A DNA stretch of 64,000 nt from Sphagnum magellanicum (Eukaryota; Streptophyta; Sphagnopsida; Sphagnales; Sphagnaceae), in assembly GCA_021904315.1 (NCBI GenBank), contig CM038925.1, positions 10,480,501 to 10,544,500 of the forward strand. Reading direction: 5' to 3'. Positions within the stretch are counted from its first letter, which is position 1, and every line of letters begins with the position of its first letter. This document shows, piece after piece, positions 11,318 through 23,800 of the stretch. The notes under the pieces are model-generated. The model saw only the letters and a list, made by a program, of their open reading frames with translations. It was not told the DNA's origin and did not search any database. The position numbers and the translations under genes were made by a program.

Positions 11318-12399
11318 CCCAAAGTGTTGAGAATGCCAGGTGCCTGTTACCCGGATTCCCACTTGGAAAAGGCTTTGAGGCCAAATATAACTTAATTGAA
11401 ACGTGGCATATTTTCATTCGTGAGCACATAATTAGGGCCTGACAAAAAGTCTCCCCCACTTATTGAGCCAATTGCCACATGGCACTTGGCCACAATGACA
11501 CGTATGAACGGGGAGCAGAAGTGAGGAGAAAGATGAGAGAAAAAGAAGAAAAGTTGGGAGGAAGGAATTTGCAGCGTTTTTATAAAAAAAATAAAATTTG
11601 GCCCCAATTTTGTGAAGTTGTAGGTAGTTGTGCGAATTTTTTTATTTAATTTTTCTTTTTTTGGCTATTTTTTTTTCGAGAAAGGGAATTTGCAACACAA
11701 TATCCTTTTCTCAAAATACTTTTCACAAAATGGAAAAAAAATTCGCCACCAAGAAAAAAAAAGCAAAAAAGAAAAAACCTTTTGAGAAAGGAAAGGGGAA
11801 AAAAGGAAAAAAATCATAGTTTTTCCATGATATGATCCTACAACAATTACAAAGAGGTTTTTCCGGAGATGTTATCTAAGAGTTTGTGACACCCACAAAG
11901 TTCCTAGGGGGGTGGCGGGTGTTTGGTGTCCCACATTACCTTGCCTCGTGTTGAACACTTGTCCGAATGAGTCCAATGAGTGTTTTTTTTTTCGTTTTTA
12001 AAAAAAATTTCAGATCATGAGCACGTCTCCCCCAGGGGCTGAGAATCATACACCAAACCAAAAATCAATAAGAGTAGAAAATAATGACCCCAAGCATTAT
12101 GCCTCACCACATCCCCTTTGAATGTATGGTCGGTTGTAACAGTGTTTTTCTTCTCTATAACGACTTGGCCGAGTTCTTTACTGCGTGTGTAACCACCATG
12201 TTCAATTTATTTATTTATTTATTTATTTCAACACAAGCATTTCGGAAAACGGAATGCCCATGCCTACGAGTGTTTTTTTGGTTTTGGAAATGTCCCCTGA
12301 GATTTTATGTTCTGCAATGCGCTCTCTAAATACACTAGGAAAATTCCAGGTCTTCACAAATACAGGAACTTCTGATGAGGTGGCAGATTATGTCATTTT

Positions 12400-13031
12400 T
12401 CTTGATCACATTATATGATGTAATCTTCATGTTATGATCATACATTCATATCAGGTATTGACCAAAAGCTCTCTTAAATATGCAATTTAAATTTTAAAAA
12501 ATTGGAATCTGCCACCCCCAGACCTTAATGTCATAGAATGATCTTGCCTTTGCCCCCATTACATTGGATAGGGTGCCCTCTTGCCTGGTGCCTTAGAAAC
12601 CCAACATTAAAGTCTGTGGTGGAAGATTATGTCATTTTCTTGATCACATTATATGACATAATCTTCTGATAATGATCATATACTTGTGATAATGACCAAA
12701 TTTTCTTGACCACATTACATATCATCATAATCTTCTGATAATGATCATATACTTGTAATAATGACCAATTTTCTTGACCAAATTACATATCATAATCTTC
12801 TGATAATGATCATATACTTGTAATAATGACCAATTTTTCTTGACCACATTACACGACATAATCTTCTGATAATGATCATATACTTGTAATAATGACCAAA
12901 TTTTCTTGACCACATTACATGACATAATCTTCTCATAATGATCATATACTTGTAATAATGACTGAATTTTCTTAAATCTGCCATCCCAGACTTTGATCTC
13001 ATGGGATAGTCTTGGCATTGCCCATTATGTA
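12400..13031. repeat. Larger imperfect duplication containing a tandem array
   Basis: The block AGATTATGTCATTTT followed by CTTGATCACATTATATGA occurs near 12386 and again near 12626. Blocks starting TCTGCCA and ending in a GGTGCCCT/GGCGCCCC motif occur near 12507-12575 and 12976-13050. The two halves look like one duplicated unit, the second expanded internally by the 66-bp array. Confidence 0.55.
12640..12975. repeat. ~66-bp tandem repeat, five copies
   Basis: AATCTTCTGATAATGATCAT recurs at 12660, 12729, 12794, 12860 and 12926 (spacings 69, 65, 66, 66; the last copy reads CTCATAATG). Each unit carries the near-palindrome ATAATGATCATAT and a TTGACCACATTACAT block. The long minus-strand frame over this array is a by-product of 66 being divisible by 3. 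Confidence 0.9.
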
Positions 13032-13152
13032 CTGGAGAAGGCGCCCCCTAGGGCACATTCTGCACCTATTTTGCCTTCAGGTCTCAGCATTGCAGCCTTG
13101 CCCTAAAATCTCACTAGGATGCAGAATACACCCTAGGGTGCGCCTTCCCTGG
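13032..13152. mobile_element. Hairpin element with ~35-bp inverted arms
   Basis: The left arm at 13032-13068 (GAAGGCGCCCCCTAGGGCAC, then ATTCTGCA) pairs with the right arm at 13118-13152 (reverse complement GAAGGCGCACCCTAGGGTG, then TATTCTGCA). The loop is about 50 bp. It resembles a solo MITE and sits just upstream of the OSCA gene leader. Confidence 0.7.
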
Positions 13153-13299
13153 CATAAAAGGATTTCTCCCTAGCGAGCTTTCCTGGCACCTTATCCAACA
13201 TAACGGGCAAGAGCTTGACCATTCCATGGTACATAATGGGCAGGAGCTTCACCATTCCACAGTACAGAACGTAGCACAGCGTCTCGGCTCCAGTGTGTG

Positions 13300-14555
13300 T
13301 TTGTGTAAATCGTCGTCTCTCTCACTCTCCTTCGTTGTCTTCCCCTCTCTTTGCCTCTTTCTCGTTGTTTTCTGTTCTTTCTCTAATTCTCTCCATCTCC
13401 GTTGTTGTTGCTTCGACGATTGGTTATGTGCACTTGCTTCAATGGTTATATAACTTATCAGTTATTGTTTGCTCCTGGAATCTGAAGAAAACTGGTAGCT
13501 TCTTCTCGGTTCCAGCTAACAAGGAGCTGCTAACTTAAGACACGGTGATGCTAAAAAGAATTTGGATTCGGTGGTAGCAGCATAATGGCGACAATATGTT
13601 CGACTCTGTTGCATTTTTTGCGTCTCTCGGACTGCGTCATGGTCATTTGATTTGGCGCAATTTTTAGTGGCCGTAACTGAGCAGTAATTAGTAGTAGTAC
13701 TCGAGACTTCTTCGTCTTCTTCTTCTTTGGTGATCCGAGCGTTTCGTGAATTCGTCTTTGTTGGTCGTAGAATCATCAGAGGTAAATCGATCATCATCAG
13801 CAGCTGTAAATCGGAGCAGTGGGAACAAGAGTTCAAGACCTGCACGAGTCGTATTATTGACCGATCTTGGAAGGAGATATTTCCTGAATGAAATCGAGTT
13901 TGCAATTGCCGGACCAGGTCTTGATTCTTTGGCGCTTGGTTAAGAACTTCGGGCCGCGAGGAATCAATGAAATCTCTTGTGATCCGACCGTTGCGTGAAT
14001 TCGTTTTTTTTTGTCGTGGAATCATCATCGTAGGTTGAAATCAGTCGATCATCAGCAACTGCAAATCAGAGCAACGGGAACAAGAATTCAAGGCGGCCTG
14101 CTACTGCTGCACCCGTATTCTTGGCCGATCTTGAACGGCCCGTCCTGAATGAAATCAAGTTTGCAATTGTTCCGGGTCCGAGCTGGAGTTCTTGATTGAG
14201 GCAAGCTTGCAGGTGAACAACAACTTCGGGCCGCCGCGAGGAATCAATCATAAAATCCCTTTGCAGGAGATGAGGATTCAAGTGTCCTGTGCTTGATATG
14301 AGCGCTCGGAAATCAAGCAAGAACTTAGGAGAATCATCATAGGTATGTACTTCTTCGTTTGTAGTTCATCGTGAGGTGCAAGAAACCAACTGTTGATGAT
14401 TGCTTCTCCACACCGGATGGATTGTTGTTTGAGCGGGAGCGCACCAAGTTTCTCGTGAAGTAGCAGCTCGCAGACTTCATTACAAAATTTGCAAGAAGAA
14501 GATAATAGGCGCATTGACGACGTTTTTGTTGTGAGATCCGCCGCTTTGAAGCAAG
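13300..14555 (+). promoter_or_regulatory. C/T-rich 5' leader and proximal promoter of the OSCA gene
   Basis: A pyrimidine-rich stretch (about 13313-13400, many CTCTC and CTTTC blocks) begins an upstream region that is GC-richer than the neighbouring intergenic DNA. Several possible splice sites (for example CCCTTTGCAG near 14265) mean a 5' UTR intron is possible. The transcription start cannot be placed from sequence alone. Confidence 0.45.
13731..14264 (+). repeat. Imperfect tandem duplication (~250-285 bp) in the OSCA leader
   Basis: Copy 1 (13731-13979) and copy 2 (13980-14264) share in the same order TGATCCGA, CGTGAATTCGT, TCGTRGAATCATCA, CGATCATCA, GGGAACAAGA, CCTGAATGAAATC, GTTTGCAATTG, AACTTCGGGCCG and CGAGGAATCAAT. 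Offsets start at 249 bp and grow through small insertions. A short third fragment (AGAATCATCATAGGTA) lies near 14330. Confidence 0.9.
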
Positions 14556-17500
14556 ATGGTGTCAACAGGCAGTTTTGTCACTTCTTTATTGACTTCCTTC
14601 GTCGTCTTCCTCATCTTAGTGGCACTCTTCACCGTCCTCTCACGGATGCCGGCAAATTATAACATCTACTACCCGGCTAGGATCTTGAACGGGCAAGGCG
14701 TACCTGGCGGCCCTGGGAAGAAGAAACCAGGGCCTTTCGCATGGATTCGGGAGGCGTATATGGCCTCAGAGGACGACATTCTGGCCATAGCTGGTCTGGA
14801 TGCTACGGTCTATATCCGCTTCTTCACCACTGGTAACGTTCTCTCGGCCTTCTCTTGTTCACCGGCCTACTGAAATGCACATGAAAATCTCTACTGATCG
14901 ATTCTCGACGCGTTGGCGGAAATTGCGTCTTCAGACATTGCATCATTTTTTAGATCCAACTTTTCCTTTTGGAACTGCAGGTTCGAGCAGATCTGTTGTT
15001 CTGAATTGCTCAGGTTTGTGCTTTGCTGAAGATCTGAGAGGTATACATATTGGCTCACGGTGAAGGATTACAATTGGCTGTGGGGTGGGTGTATTATTAG
15101 TGCTGGAGATACTGGGATTCTCGTCTCTCATTTGCCTACCACTGCTGATCCCCTTGGCGCTCACAAGCCATAACAATGCGGATCAGTACGCAGCTAGCTC
15201 CAACAACACTTTCTCAAGCATCGACAATTTGTCTATGAGCAATTTACCTGTATGTGCTTGCAATTCCTCCCTCGATCATTCCCCCCTCTTAATCTCTCCT
15301 ACCATAACAGACTCATTCAGGGAATCGGCTTGCACATGGCCTTCAATATCAGGAAAACAATTAAGCCAGCCACCAGTGGGAGTTGTGTGAGTGAGACTTC
15401 CAAAGTTCTCCAGATCATGGATACCAAGTGTGATGATTTAGCAGTGAGCTCAACCATCAAGAGATCAATTCAAGAACCAGTCTCAGAATGTCTGTAGACC
15501 TAGGGTTTCTGAGACTTTGGGGAAAGCATTGCACCAACCAAATGAAGTTTGCCTGTGATCATTACTGAAAGGGGCCCATAGATCCAAAAGCTCGAGGCTC
15601 ATACTTATTGTCAGCAAAAGAGGTAGCTTAGGGATCTGGGTTGTGGTGTGTTTTTGTTCCAAAACTACCTTCAAAAGTCGGCATAAGGTAGTAGGTATGG
15701 CACCTGTTTACTGATCTTCAGTCCCAGAAACCCATGACCAGGTGGCTGCAGTACAGCAAACTGTGGAGAGAACAGAGTACAGAGCTGAATAATAGACTGG
15801 GTGTTGATTTGTTTTGTTGTGCAGGCAGCAAGTAAGAAAATATGGGCTTTTTTCGCAGCTGCATTTTGGGTGTCACTGGTGACATATTATGTTTTACTGA
15901 AAACATACAAGCATATATTGAAACTTCGGGTGCAACTTGAGTCTTCCCAGACTGCTGAACCCCAACAATATGCAGCTTTAGTGCGTGACATTCCAAAGCC
16001 TGGGGCCAATGAGACCCGCACCGAGCAAGTGGATACATTCTTCAGGCAGTTGCATCCAGGGACTTATGAGAAGTGTATCATCATCTGCAAACTTAAGAAG
16101 GTAAGGTTCATGGCTAGCTCAAAGGTACTGTTGATTTTATTTTTAAAGATATAAATCCAAATCTGCCTGTGCCTTTGTACAAATGATACTAATGGGCTCA
16201 TTTTTGTTCTTGATGGTTGGGGCAGGCTCTGAAACTGTACAATAAGCTTGTAAAGGCGAGAAAGAAGCTGGAGCATGCTGAAGCAGTATATGAGCTGTCC
16301 AAGAGAAAAGGAGGTGAAGGTAAACGGCCCACAAACAAGACAGGTTTTTGGGGTCTCATTGGCCCCAAAGTTGACTCCATTGATTACTACAAGGAGCAGA
16401 TAAAGGAGTTAACTCCCAAGCTGGTGGTGGAGCAGAAAAGAGTGCAGGAAGAAGAACAACAAGGGGCTGCCCTTGTATTTTTCAATAACCGACGCTCTGC
16501 TGCTGAGGCTGCCCAGGTACACAATTGCATCAGACCTGACATCATACACTTTTGCATATTGAATTGAAGGCACCTACTAGACTGGTTCAGAATTCAATCA
16601 TGATTTTCTGGGTGTGAAGAGGTTTGTCTTCTCAGTTGGTCATGTAGTGAGCTAGAAATGGACACCAAAAAATGCATCCAGACTGGTGTGGTTCAACAAG
16701 TCAGTGTTTTGACAGAGTTGACTAGGATGAGAGCACTGGATTAATCTAGAGGAGGGAAATTTGCAGGTGCGGCATGCCAAATATGCAATGGAGTGGCAAG
16801 TCCTTCCAGCTCCAGAGCCCCGTGAAGTGGTGTGGAGTAATTTAGCCAAACCTGTGTGGAAGAGATCACTGACTGAAACTATAGTGTACATTATTGTGTT
16901 TCTTGTGATCTTGTTCTACATGATTCCCATTGCTTTTATATCAACCCTCACAACACTCAACAATCTTGTCAAACTGGTTCCATTCATCAAAGCCATTGTG
17001 GAAATAACAGTCCTGAACACTGTTCTACAGGTTAGCAGTCAATCAGCTTTGAGCAACTGTTTCTAATTCTGTATTGTTGATTACAAATTTGTTATGTTAG
17101 TGGAATTATTCATGTTCCCCTTATGACAAGAGCACCAGAAATTTTGTACAGTTAAGAAGTGTTACAGATGTCTAAACAGAAATGGCTACAGCACTTATAT
17201 GCTGGACTCCAAGAGTTGCTTATTTCAGCTGCTATTGTGGGCTGTGCCTTTGTGGTTCTCCTCCTAATAACTGTCAAGATGTCCATGATTATATATGAAG
17301 CTTGAAGGTTGCAAAGCTGGTGTGTCATGATGTGGCAATTGCTTATGAAGCAGGTTCAGGAGATGGCTTATTAGAGTTAAATTTTGAACTGTATAGTCTT
17401 AATCAGAAGAAACTTCATTTCAAGCACGTTCTGACTAGGTGTGTGATTGGAATTGCAGGCATATCTTCCTCAAATTGCACTTGTTCTGTTTATGGCACTG

Positions 17501-19100
17501 CTACCAAGACTCCTTCTGGCCTTATCCACAGCTGAAGGTATCCCCTCACAGAGCCAGATAGTGCGGGCCACAGCTGGCAAATACTTTTACTTTGAAGTTT
17601 TCAATGTGTTCTTGGGTGTTACAATCTTCGGCACAATATTTTCATCTCTCGAGGGTATAAAGACACTTGTCACCACCACGTTTTCTGCAAATGAGTTGGT
17701 AGACCTTTTTGGCAGTAAATTACCACCAGTTGCTTCGTACTTCATCACTTATGTTGCCCTCAGGTCATTTCCAACTCAAAGTGACCTCTGTATCATATGA
17801 TATTTTCTGCCACTTTTTCTGTCCCATGCATTTTGCTTTAGACATAAGGCCCCAACCATGGTTGTGAAAGGGTCCTCTTATTGTCATGATCTCAACCAAT
17901 GATCACTAGTTATGGGATGTTCAGTTTGAAATGCTGTAAATTGAAGAAGTGGGATATCATAGACACATGCACCTTGGATATATGAAGTTCTTCATCTCCT
18001 AGCTGTAATGAGAAGAAAAATCAACAAATTCTGCATGTGATCTCAGTTTGCATTGAAGCTGTTCTCCCTTTTATAACTTGCAGCAACCCTTGAATGTGAT
18101 TTGACATGTTTTGTTTCTCACCAAGTGCATTCACTTATGTGATCAGGTTTTTCATTGGGTATGGCCTGGGACTATCACGGGTTTTGCCTTTAACAATTTA
18201 CCATCTGAAACGGAAGTATGTTTGTAAGACTCAGACAGAATTGGAGGAAGCATGGGCACCAGGGGCATTTTCATATCACACAAATGTACCTAATGACTTG
18301 TTGATTGCAACTATTGCTCTCTGTTATTCTGTGATTGCCCCCCTCGTTTTGGTGTTTGCTCTTCTTTACTTTGGCATTGGGTGGGTTGTGAATCGCCATC
18401 AGGTACACCTCATTCAGGATCCTAAGCAGAGTTTTAGAAATTTGGGCAAAGTTTAGATTTCTTGTGTGATCATCACAGTATATTTGACTAGTAGGTTGTA
18501 ATTTTCCATCAGTGTGAACTTCCTCTTTTGGATCTTATTTGACTATTTCTCAAATAATTTGCAGGATAAGAGACTATATTTTTTAAGTTGTGTAGGTCAC
18601 TATATATTTATTCTTTGTTGTTCCATAGCTGGAAGAAAAGCTTTCCTGCAACTCAAAACTGGTCCCTGTATAGCTTCTAATGCAGAAGAGTGGTGATGTT
18701 GCAGGCACTGAATGTCCAGGTGCCTGATTTTGAAAGTGATGGTCGCATGTGGCCACACATCCACAACCGTATACTTGCAGCACTGTTTGTGTCACAACTT
18801 ACAATGCTGGGTTACTTTGCAGTGAAGAAGTTTCCATATGCAGCAGTACTTATCATTCTGCCCGTCATAACAGCAGCCTTTGCATTCCTTTGTCAGAAGA
18901 ACTTTTACCCCTCATTTTCTACTGTCTCACTTGCAGTGGCCAGCCAGGAGGTGAAAGAAGGACCCTCACTTCCTGAGGTTTTGGTTGCCTTCACCCCTGC
19001 GTGTCTGCTGGGACCAGACCAACTCAAAGATCCCGAGTATGAAGCTGCTGACGCAAATATATCCTCACAGATCGATAATGGTATTGCAGATGCATTATAG
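14556..19100 (+). CDS. ERD4-like (OSCA3): ERD4/OSCA3-type hyperosmolality-gated, calcium-permeable channel
   Basis: Eight exons give a 737-aa protein: 14556-14832, 15101-15249, 15825-16100, 16226-16516, 16767-17030, 17459-17763, 18147-18402 and 18705-19100. All introns are GT-AG and the phases join without a break. Length and sequence follow Arabidopsis ERD4 (about 724 aa) throughout. The N-terminal RSN1_TM part has membrane segments at about 5-30, 93-113 and 149-169. The cytosolic PHM7_cyt loop covers about 185-345, with a charged helix at about 245-262, the RPTNKTGF motif near 268 and APEPR near 346. The seven-helix channel region (about 366-640) holds FYMIPIAF, EGIPSQSQ, GKYFYFEVFNVFLG, FFIGYG and GRMWPHIHNRILAALF. 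OSCA channels are mechanically or osmotically gated cation channels, and ERD4 is an early dehydration-response member. Exon 2 must start at 15101 (acceptor TATTATTAG) to keep the frame. The long leader carries a tandem duplication. Stress inducibility is inferred from the family. Confidence 0.95.
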
Positions 19101-20450
19101 AGATTACTTCTCTAACTGCAATATTGCCAAATATCCAAGCCAGACTGTTTTACATAGAGGTGTGTTTCTCCCACATTCTTGAAACTTGGGTCAATTAGTT
19201 CATGACATCTGTTGATGCCTCAAACCACTTAGCAAGTCAAATACATATCATTGACAACATGTCAAAATGGCATGAAGCTATTGGTACTGACTTTTAAAAG
19301 GCCCCCACAGCACTCATTAGGGACTGCAAGTGCGTGCGTTGATAGTCAAAATATCCTGATATATGCCTGGAGGGTGGAGGTTAGAAATATGGGCTCCTTG
19401 CACAATACAAGTAGTCAAAGTGCAGGTGAATAAATTGTAAATATCGTAACAAAACCAAGACGAATTTGCTCTCAGAAAAAGCGATCTGAGTCTTCTTCTT
19501 GCAGTGGACATATGTTGTAGATAGAAATCAAATTTGATGAAAACTGGTGTGCAAGAAAATCAATTGACTCTTAAGGAGCTGACAGTATTGTGTGTTCATA
19601 CAAGTCTAATGAAACTGCAACTTATGTTGGACAATGAACTTTATTTCTCTTGCATCCAAGAGCACTGGCCTTTCTACAGTGAAGAAGGACAGTCAAGTTT
19701 GTAGTTTTGTTTGCTGTTCAAAACTTCTGGTGGAAATGATCTGCAACAATTTGCTGTGTGGTGTGTTTTGTAGTTATCTGAAATTTTGATTGTTGCTAAG
19801 CGCATAGTACCTTGTTCATAGTTGAAGGTTTCCTCTGAAGACTAGTGATTTTACTTCTCAGAAGGCACAAAACTGATTCTTTGGCACTGGATCTTGTGTA
19901 ACATGATCATGAGGGTCAGTTTTGAAAAGGTTCCAAGAATCTAAATACCCGTAATTAGATTTATGTATTGTGTTAGGATTATTTATCCTGTTCACATTTG
20001 AACCCTAATCCATTGATTAGGTTAGGATGATTATTCCAGAAGCTCATGGTATTGTATTGCTGTGTAAAACAGGGCTTCACTCTGGGTCTCATCATCAAGA
20101 GTTAGATCCTCACGCTTTATGCTACTTGCGGAGTTTGATTTCTACATATCATTGATAGTGCGTGCACATGGTGCATGCCTACTTGTTGAGTATGAGAAAC
20201 AACAACTGGTGCGATTGTAGAGAAATAGTAGAGTGCTGTTTTGAGGTTAACTCTACTCTGAGTTGATTGGTGGTTTAGGTTTACCGTCAGGTTGATAAGC
20301 TTGTGGGTGTACTTTGTAAAGAGAGTTTCTGTTTTTTGTCCTTTTGGAGGCAAGGATGAGTGGGATGTGAAGAGAGTCTGGGCAAAGTCCCAGTTAGAGG
20401 GGTACAAAAGATTTTGTATGAGCTTGGGTCCAAAAATGGTCACAGGATTG
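19101..20450 (+). other. 3' UTR of the OSCA gene and downstream intergenic DNA
   Basis: T-rich non-coding sequence follows the TAG at 19098-19100. No further coding match was found. The poly(A) site is not assignable. Confidence 0.45.
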
Positions 20451-20459
20451 TGAACTGCT

Positions 20460-20868
20460 CTATTTTGTGTGGGTTTTTATTGAACTGTACTTAATGATCT
20501 TTGGCTCCATTGCATTACTTACATGACATAAAGCAAGGAATTGCCAATGACCTGTTGAGCTTGTCAATGAAGCTGACATTTTGCATTGCTTGACAAGCTC
20601 GACAGGGAGTGTTTCTAGATCCAAGTTCTTGATGCAACTCCACAACTTAGCTTCAGATATCTGGCTATTCTTATTCTTATCATATGTGCTGAATAATCTT
20701 CCTTGTCTTGAAGTCTTTTTTGGCAGTGCTCATCTCATCGGGTGACTGCTTGATGAATCCATCATATGACCTGCACAACAAAACCAGCAAAAGAAAAATG
20801 TTAGCACTGATATCAAACCATCTACTAAAATGCTTGGTACCTCTTTTGCCCCTTTGAATTGAGAACAA
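20460..20868 (-). pseudogene. Possible calmodulin-like (EF-hand) gene remnant
   Basis: Two minus-strand frames, offset by a frameshift, join to a segment with an EF-hand-like loop (DKNKNSQISEAKLW, about 20625-20670), followed by CIKNLDLETLP and, about 20 residues later, a degraded second hand ending HWQFLALCH, which resembles the IDFxEFLALC end of CML proteins. The upstream piece PDEMSTAKKDFK lies behind a good acceptor (GTTGTGCAG). Frame breaks and missing hands make a live gene unlikely. A chance resemblance is possible. Confidence 0.35.
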
Positions 20869-20869
20869 C

Positions 20870-23800
20870 AGGTGAGAGAGAAAATTGGAAGGTTAGCAAT
20901 AGATTTATGATGATGAAGAGATTCTCTTCACCCTTAGGTCTGATGCTGCCATTGTTGGGGATTAATAAACTGTTTCTAGTGGCTGCTGAGTCTGGAGTGA
21001 TGCAGTTGCATATGATATTTTCCCAAGGATGTAGAGGCTCCTCTAACTTCTTCAACCTTGGATTGAAGAACAATAACAGGAAAGGAGCTATATGGCTATG
21101 TCCTTTCTTAATCTCATCACCACTTCAGGTACAAACGTCTTATGTATGGAATCATCATGTTATAAGGAGGTGACAATGGTGCACAATGATTTAACAGAGC
21201 AATGATAATATTGTACCTTGCTACTGCCAGAATCTGGGGAGCTGATGTCATGGAGCTGCATTTGTGGGTAATACTAGTAACACTAGGAGTAGCATTTCGT
21301 TGATCTGAGTTGGAATTAGAAGCTAAGATCTAGTCATCGTGGTTGTGACCTCTGCATAATGAGCTGCATTTGTGGGATCTCATCAATTCAAATCCATCTT
21401 CACTATCAACAGGATCTGGCACCTGCAAATGCTGTCTGGCAATTATGGGTGCTTTGATCCTGCAATCCCATTCGATTACTAATGAATCCTCTTAACACAC
21501 TATAGTGCTTGTCAACTTCTATTCCAGATCAATCCAGATTTACTGACATCTCTGCAACAACTTCCAAATCTCTTCAAGCTCTGTAGCTTCCAAGTCTCTC
21601 TGTGACCTCTGAAGATCTGCATTTACAGAAAGTTTGACTTGTCCCCATTAGTCTTGGTTTCTAGCAGGACCAAAACTCAAAAAAGAGAGACACCCAACAA
21701 GGAGATTTGTATGCACAAGAATGCAGCATGGAAGTTGTGAGCTTCAGACTTGCACCTTTTACAAGTGTGCAAACGCACACTCCAGATTGGAGTTATATTT
21801 AAGCCAGAACTGGAGTTGGGAATTTTGTACCAGAGAATGTGGACCTGGGGAGCATTCTGCCTCCTGGTGAGTCCTTAGGGTGAGGCCAGTAGGCCGAGTC
21901 ATAGGGACGAATCAGAGGCAGAATATGCTCTAGGGTCATGTTCCATGGCATAAAGTACCATAGTTAGGAAATGACAGAATGTAGGTATGAACATCTCAAG
22001 CAGTTCTCCTCTATCAGTCTTCAGGTCATCCAAGATCCAGTCTTAAACACCTTATTACCTTAGTAGTTTTGAAAATTAATTTGATTTTCCTCAGAAATGT
22101 TGAAATTTTCAAATTTTGTTATTTTTCAACAAACAAAACATTTGTGAAGGAAAATCTTGAATCTTCAACAATATTTTATTTGTTGAAATGAAAATTCCAA
22201 AATTAATTTAATAATTTGACATGCATGTGTTGAAGCTGCCAACATGCTACAACAGTCCCCTCTTCCCCACCCATTCTATTGAAAAACTGAAATTATAAAT
22301 AACTCAGAGACTATTTAACTCTCACCATCTTGGTCATTCACTATCATAGGCCAACAAAAAAAAACACAATCATTTCCTTTTATTGCAGCTCGTGCAGTTG
22401 TTACAACCCTGAGCGAACTTAGTGTCCAAATGACACACACAATTTGACCATCTAACTTTCATCCAAAATTGTGGGTACAGGAGTGTTTACCCACCCCTAT
22501 TGCTGGACCTTCTAGAACTTGGTGGAAAAAAATGAGGTTTTGAGGTTAAGAAGAAAGGAGAGAATGAAGAACATTTTTTTTCATTATTAGGTAAAGTCGA
22601 TGTAAAATCACTCTGAAATTTGAGACATATCAAGAAAAAGTTTCAAAAAAATTCAAGAAAGAAAATTTGAATTAATATGTGTTCGAATCTGACATCAACA
22701 GAAGCTGGTGAAACACCACCAATTTTGTTGGTCTTGCCTACCAAGGCAAGGATATTGTGTTTAGATTCATTATAGTGTATAGTAGCTTAATGGATTTTGG
22801 CCCCTAGGTAATAATAAAAGGTCTATTTTTATATGAGGATTTTTGAAATATGATATTTTGGCTTGTATTGAAACTTGAGATTAATTATAGAGTTCTAATA
22901 TCTTGAAAGATTTTGGTTTCTTTTAGAGGATTTTCTGAAGATTATATTTTTGCATGGTGAAATATTTGAGTTTCCATAATTCTTCTTTTGCCTTAAGATG
23001 CTTTTTCATGTAAATGGCAATGCCACTGTGTGACACACCCCTTGTCACTTTAGGTGATTAGATTCCTTCCTCTCTTCCTTTTAGTGTTCTCTTGCCTTGA
23101 TAAAGCTTGGCAGGTTTACATCATTTGAGAGGGTGTTTCTGCAGAGTGAAGCCCCAAGGTAGGGGCATTCCCAAGGAAAGGGCCTATGATGAGGCAGGAG
23201 CCAAGTCCAGCTCCACATTTCGGGTATGTCCACTGACCATAAGCCTTTCCCAGCATAAAGCACAAGGTGAACCTTTTGTAAGTTAAACATTTGTAGAACA
23301 TGATGTGTGAGGAATTGGATGGATCTTACACCTACTACTTAGTACTGGGAGGGAAGTTACACCATGTTCCTTAAACACAACTTTACTAGGCACAAGGTCC
23401 CTCTCGCTCCTAAATAGTAGGTGTAAAATCCTCCCTCTAAGAGGAATATTCATGGGAATACTGGTGCCCTCCGAATACAGTAGGGAACTTCTTCTGGTGC
23501 TTTATATGTGGCTGGAAACATGTGCTAGAGATTGCTTCTAGCTCTTAGAAACTATCAAAACCAAGGGTGCTATTTGGGGGATAGTAACACCAGTGTTCAT
23601 CTTAAGGATTCTTGGAAGTGGCTTGAGTGTCGACTAGGTGCACAAACTAGCACCTCAAGTGGCTACAATAACATGCATAGACATCTTTTTAAGTGGCAAC
23701 ACATGAAAAAAAAGAAAGTTCATTTGGCAATTGTTCCCCTTGGAGGGATAATGTATTTGACAATTTTAAGTTGTATTACAAGTGTGAGTAGTGGCTATTT

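Noticed and set aside
12725..13018. 97-aa minus-strand repeat protein
   Set aside because: It is the translation of a 66-bp DNA repeat (22 codons per unit), with no start context or family match.
15085..15390. Using the frame from 15085 as the beginning of OSCA exon 2
   Set aside because: It begins with GTG, not ATG, and no AG acceptor fits that position. The acceptor ending at 15100 restores the frame and the expected family sequence.
20805..20975. LTR retrotransposon primer-binding site
   Set aside because: The match to TGGTATCAGAGC is poor and no paired LTRs or retroviral-type proteins were found.
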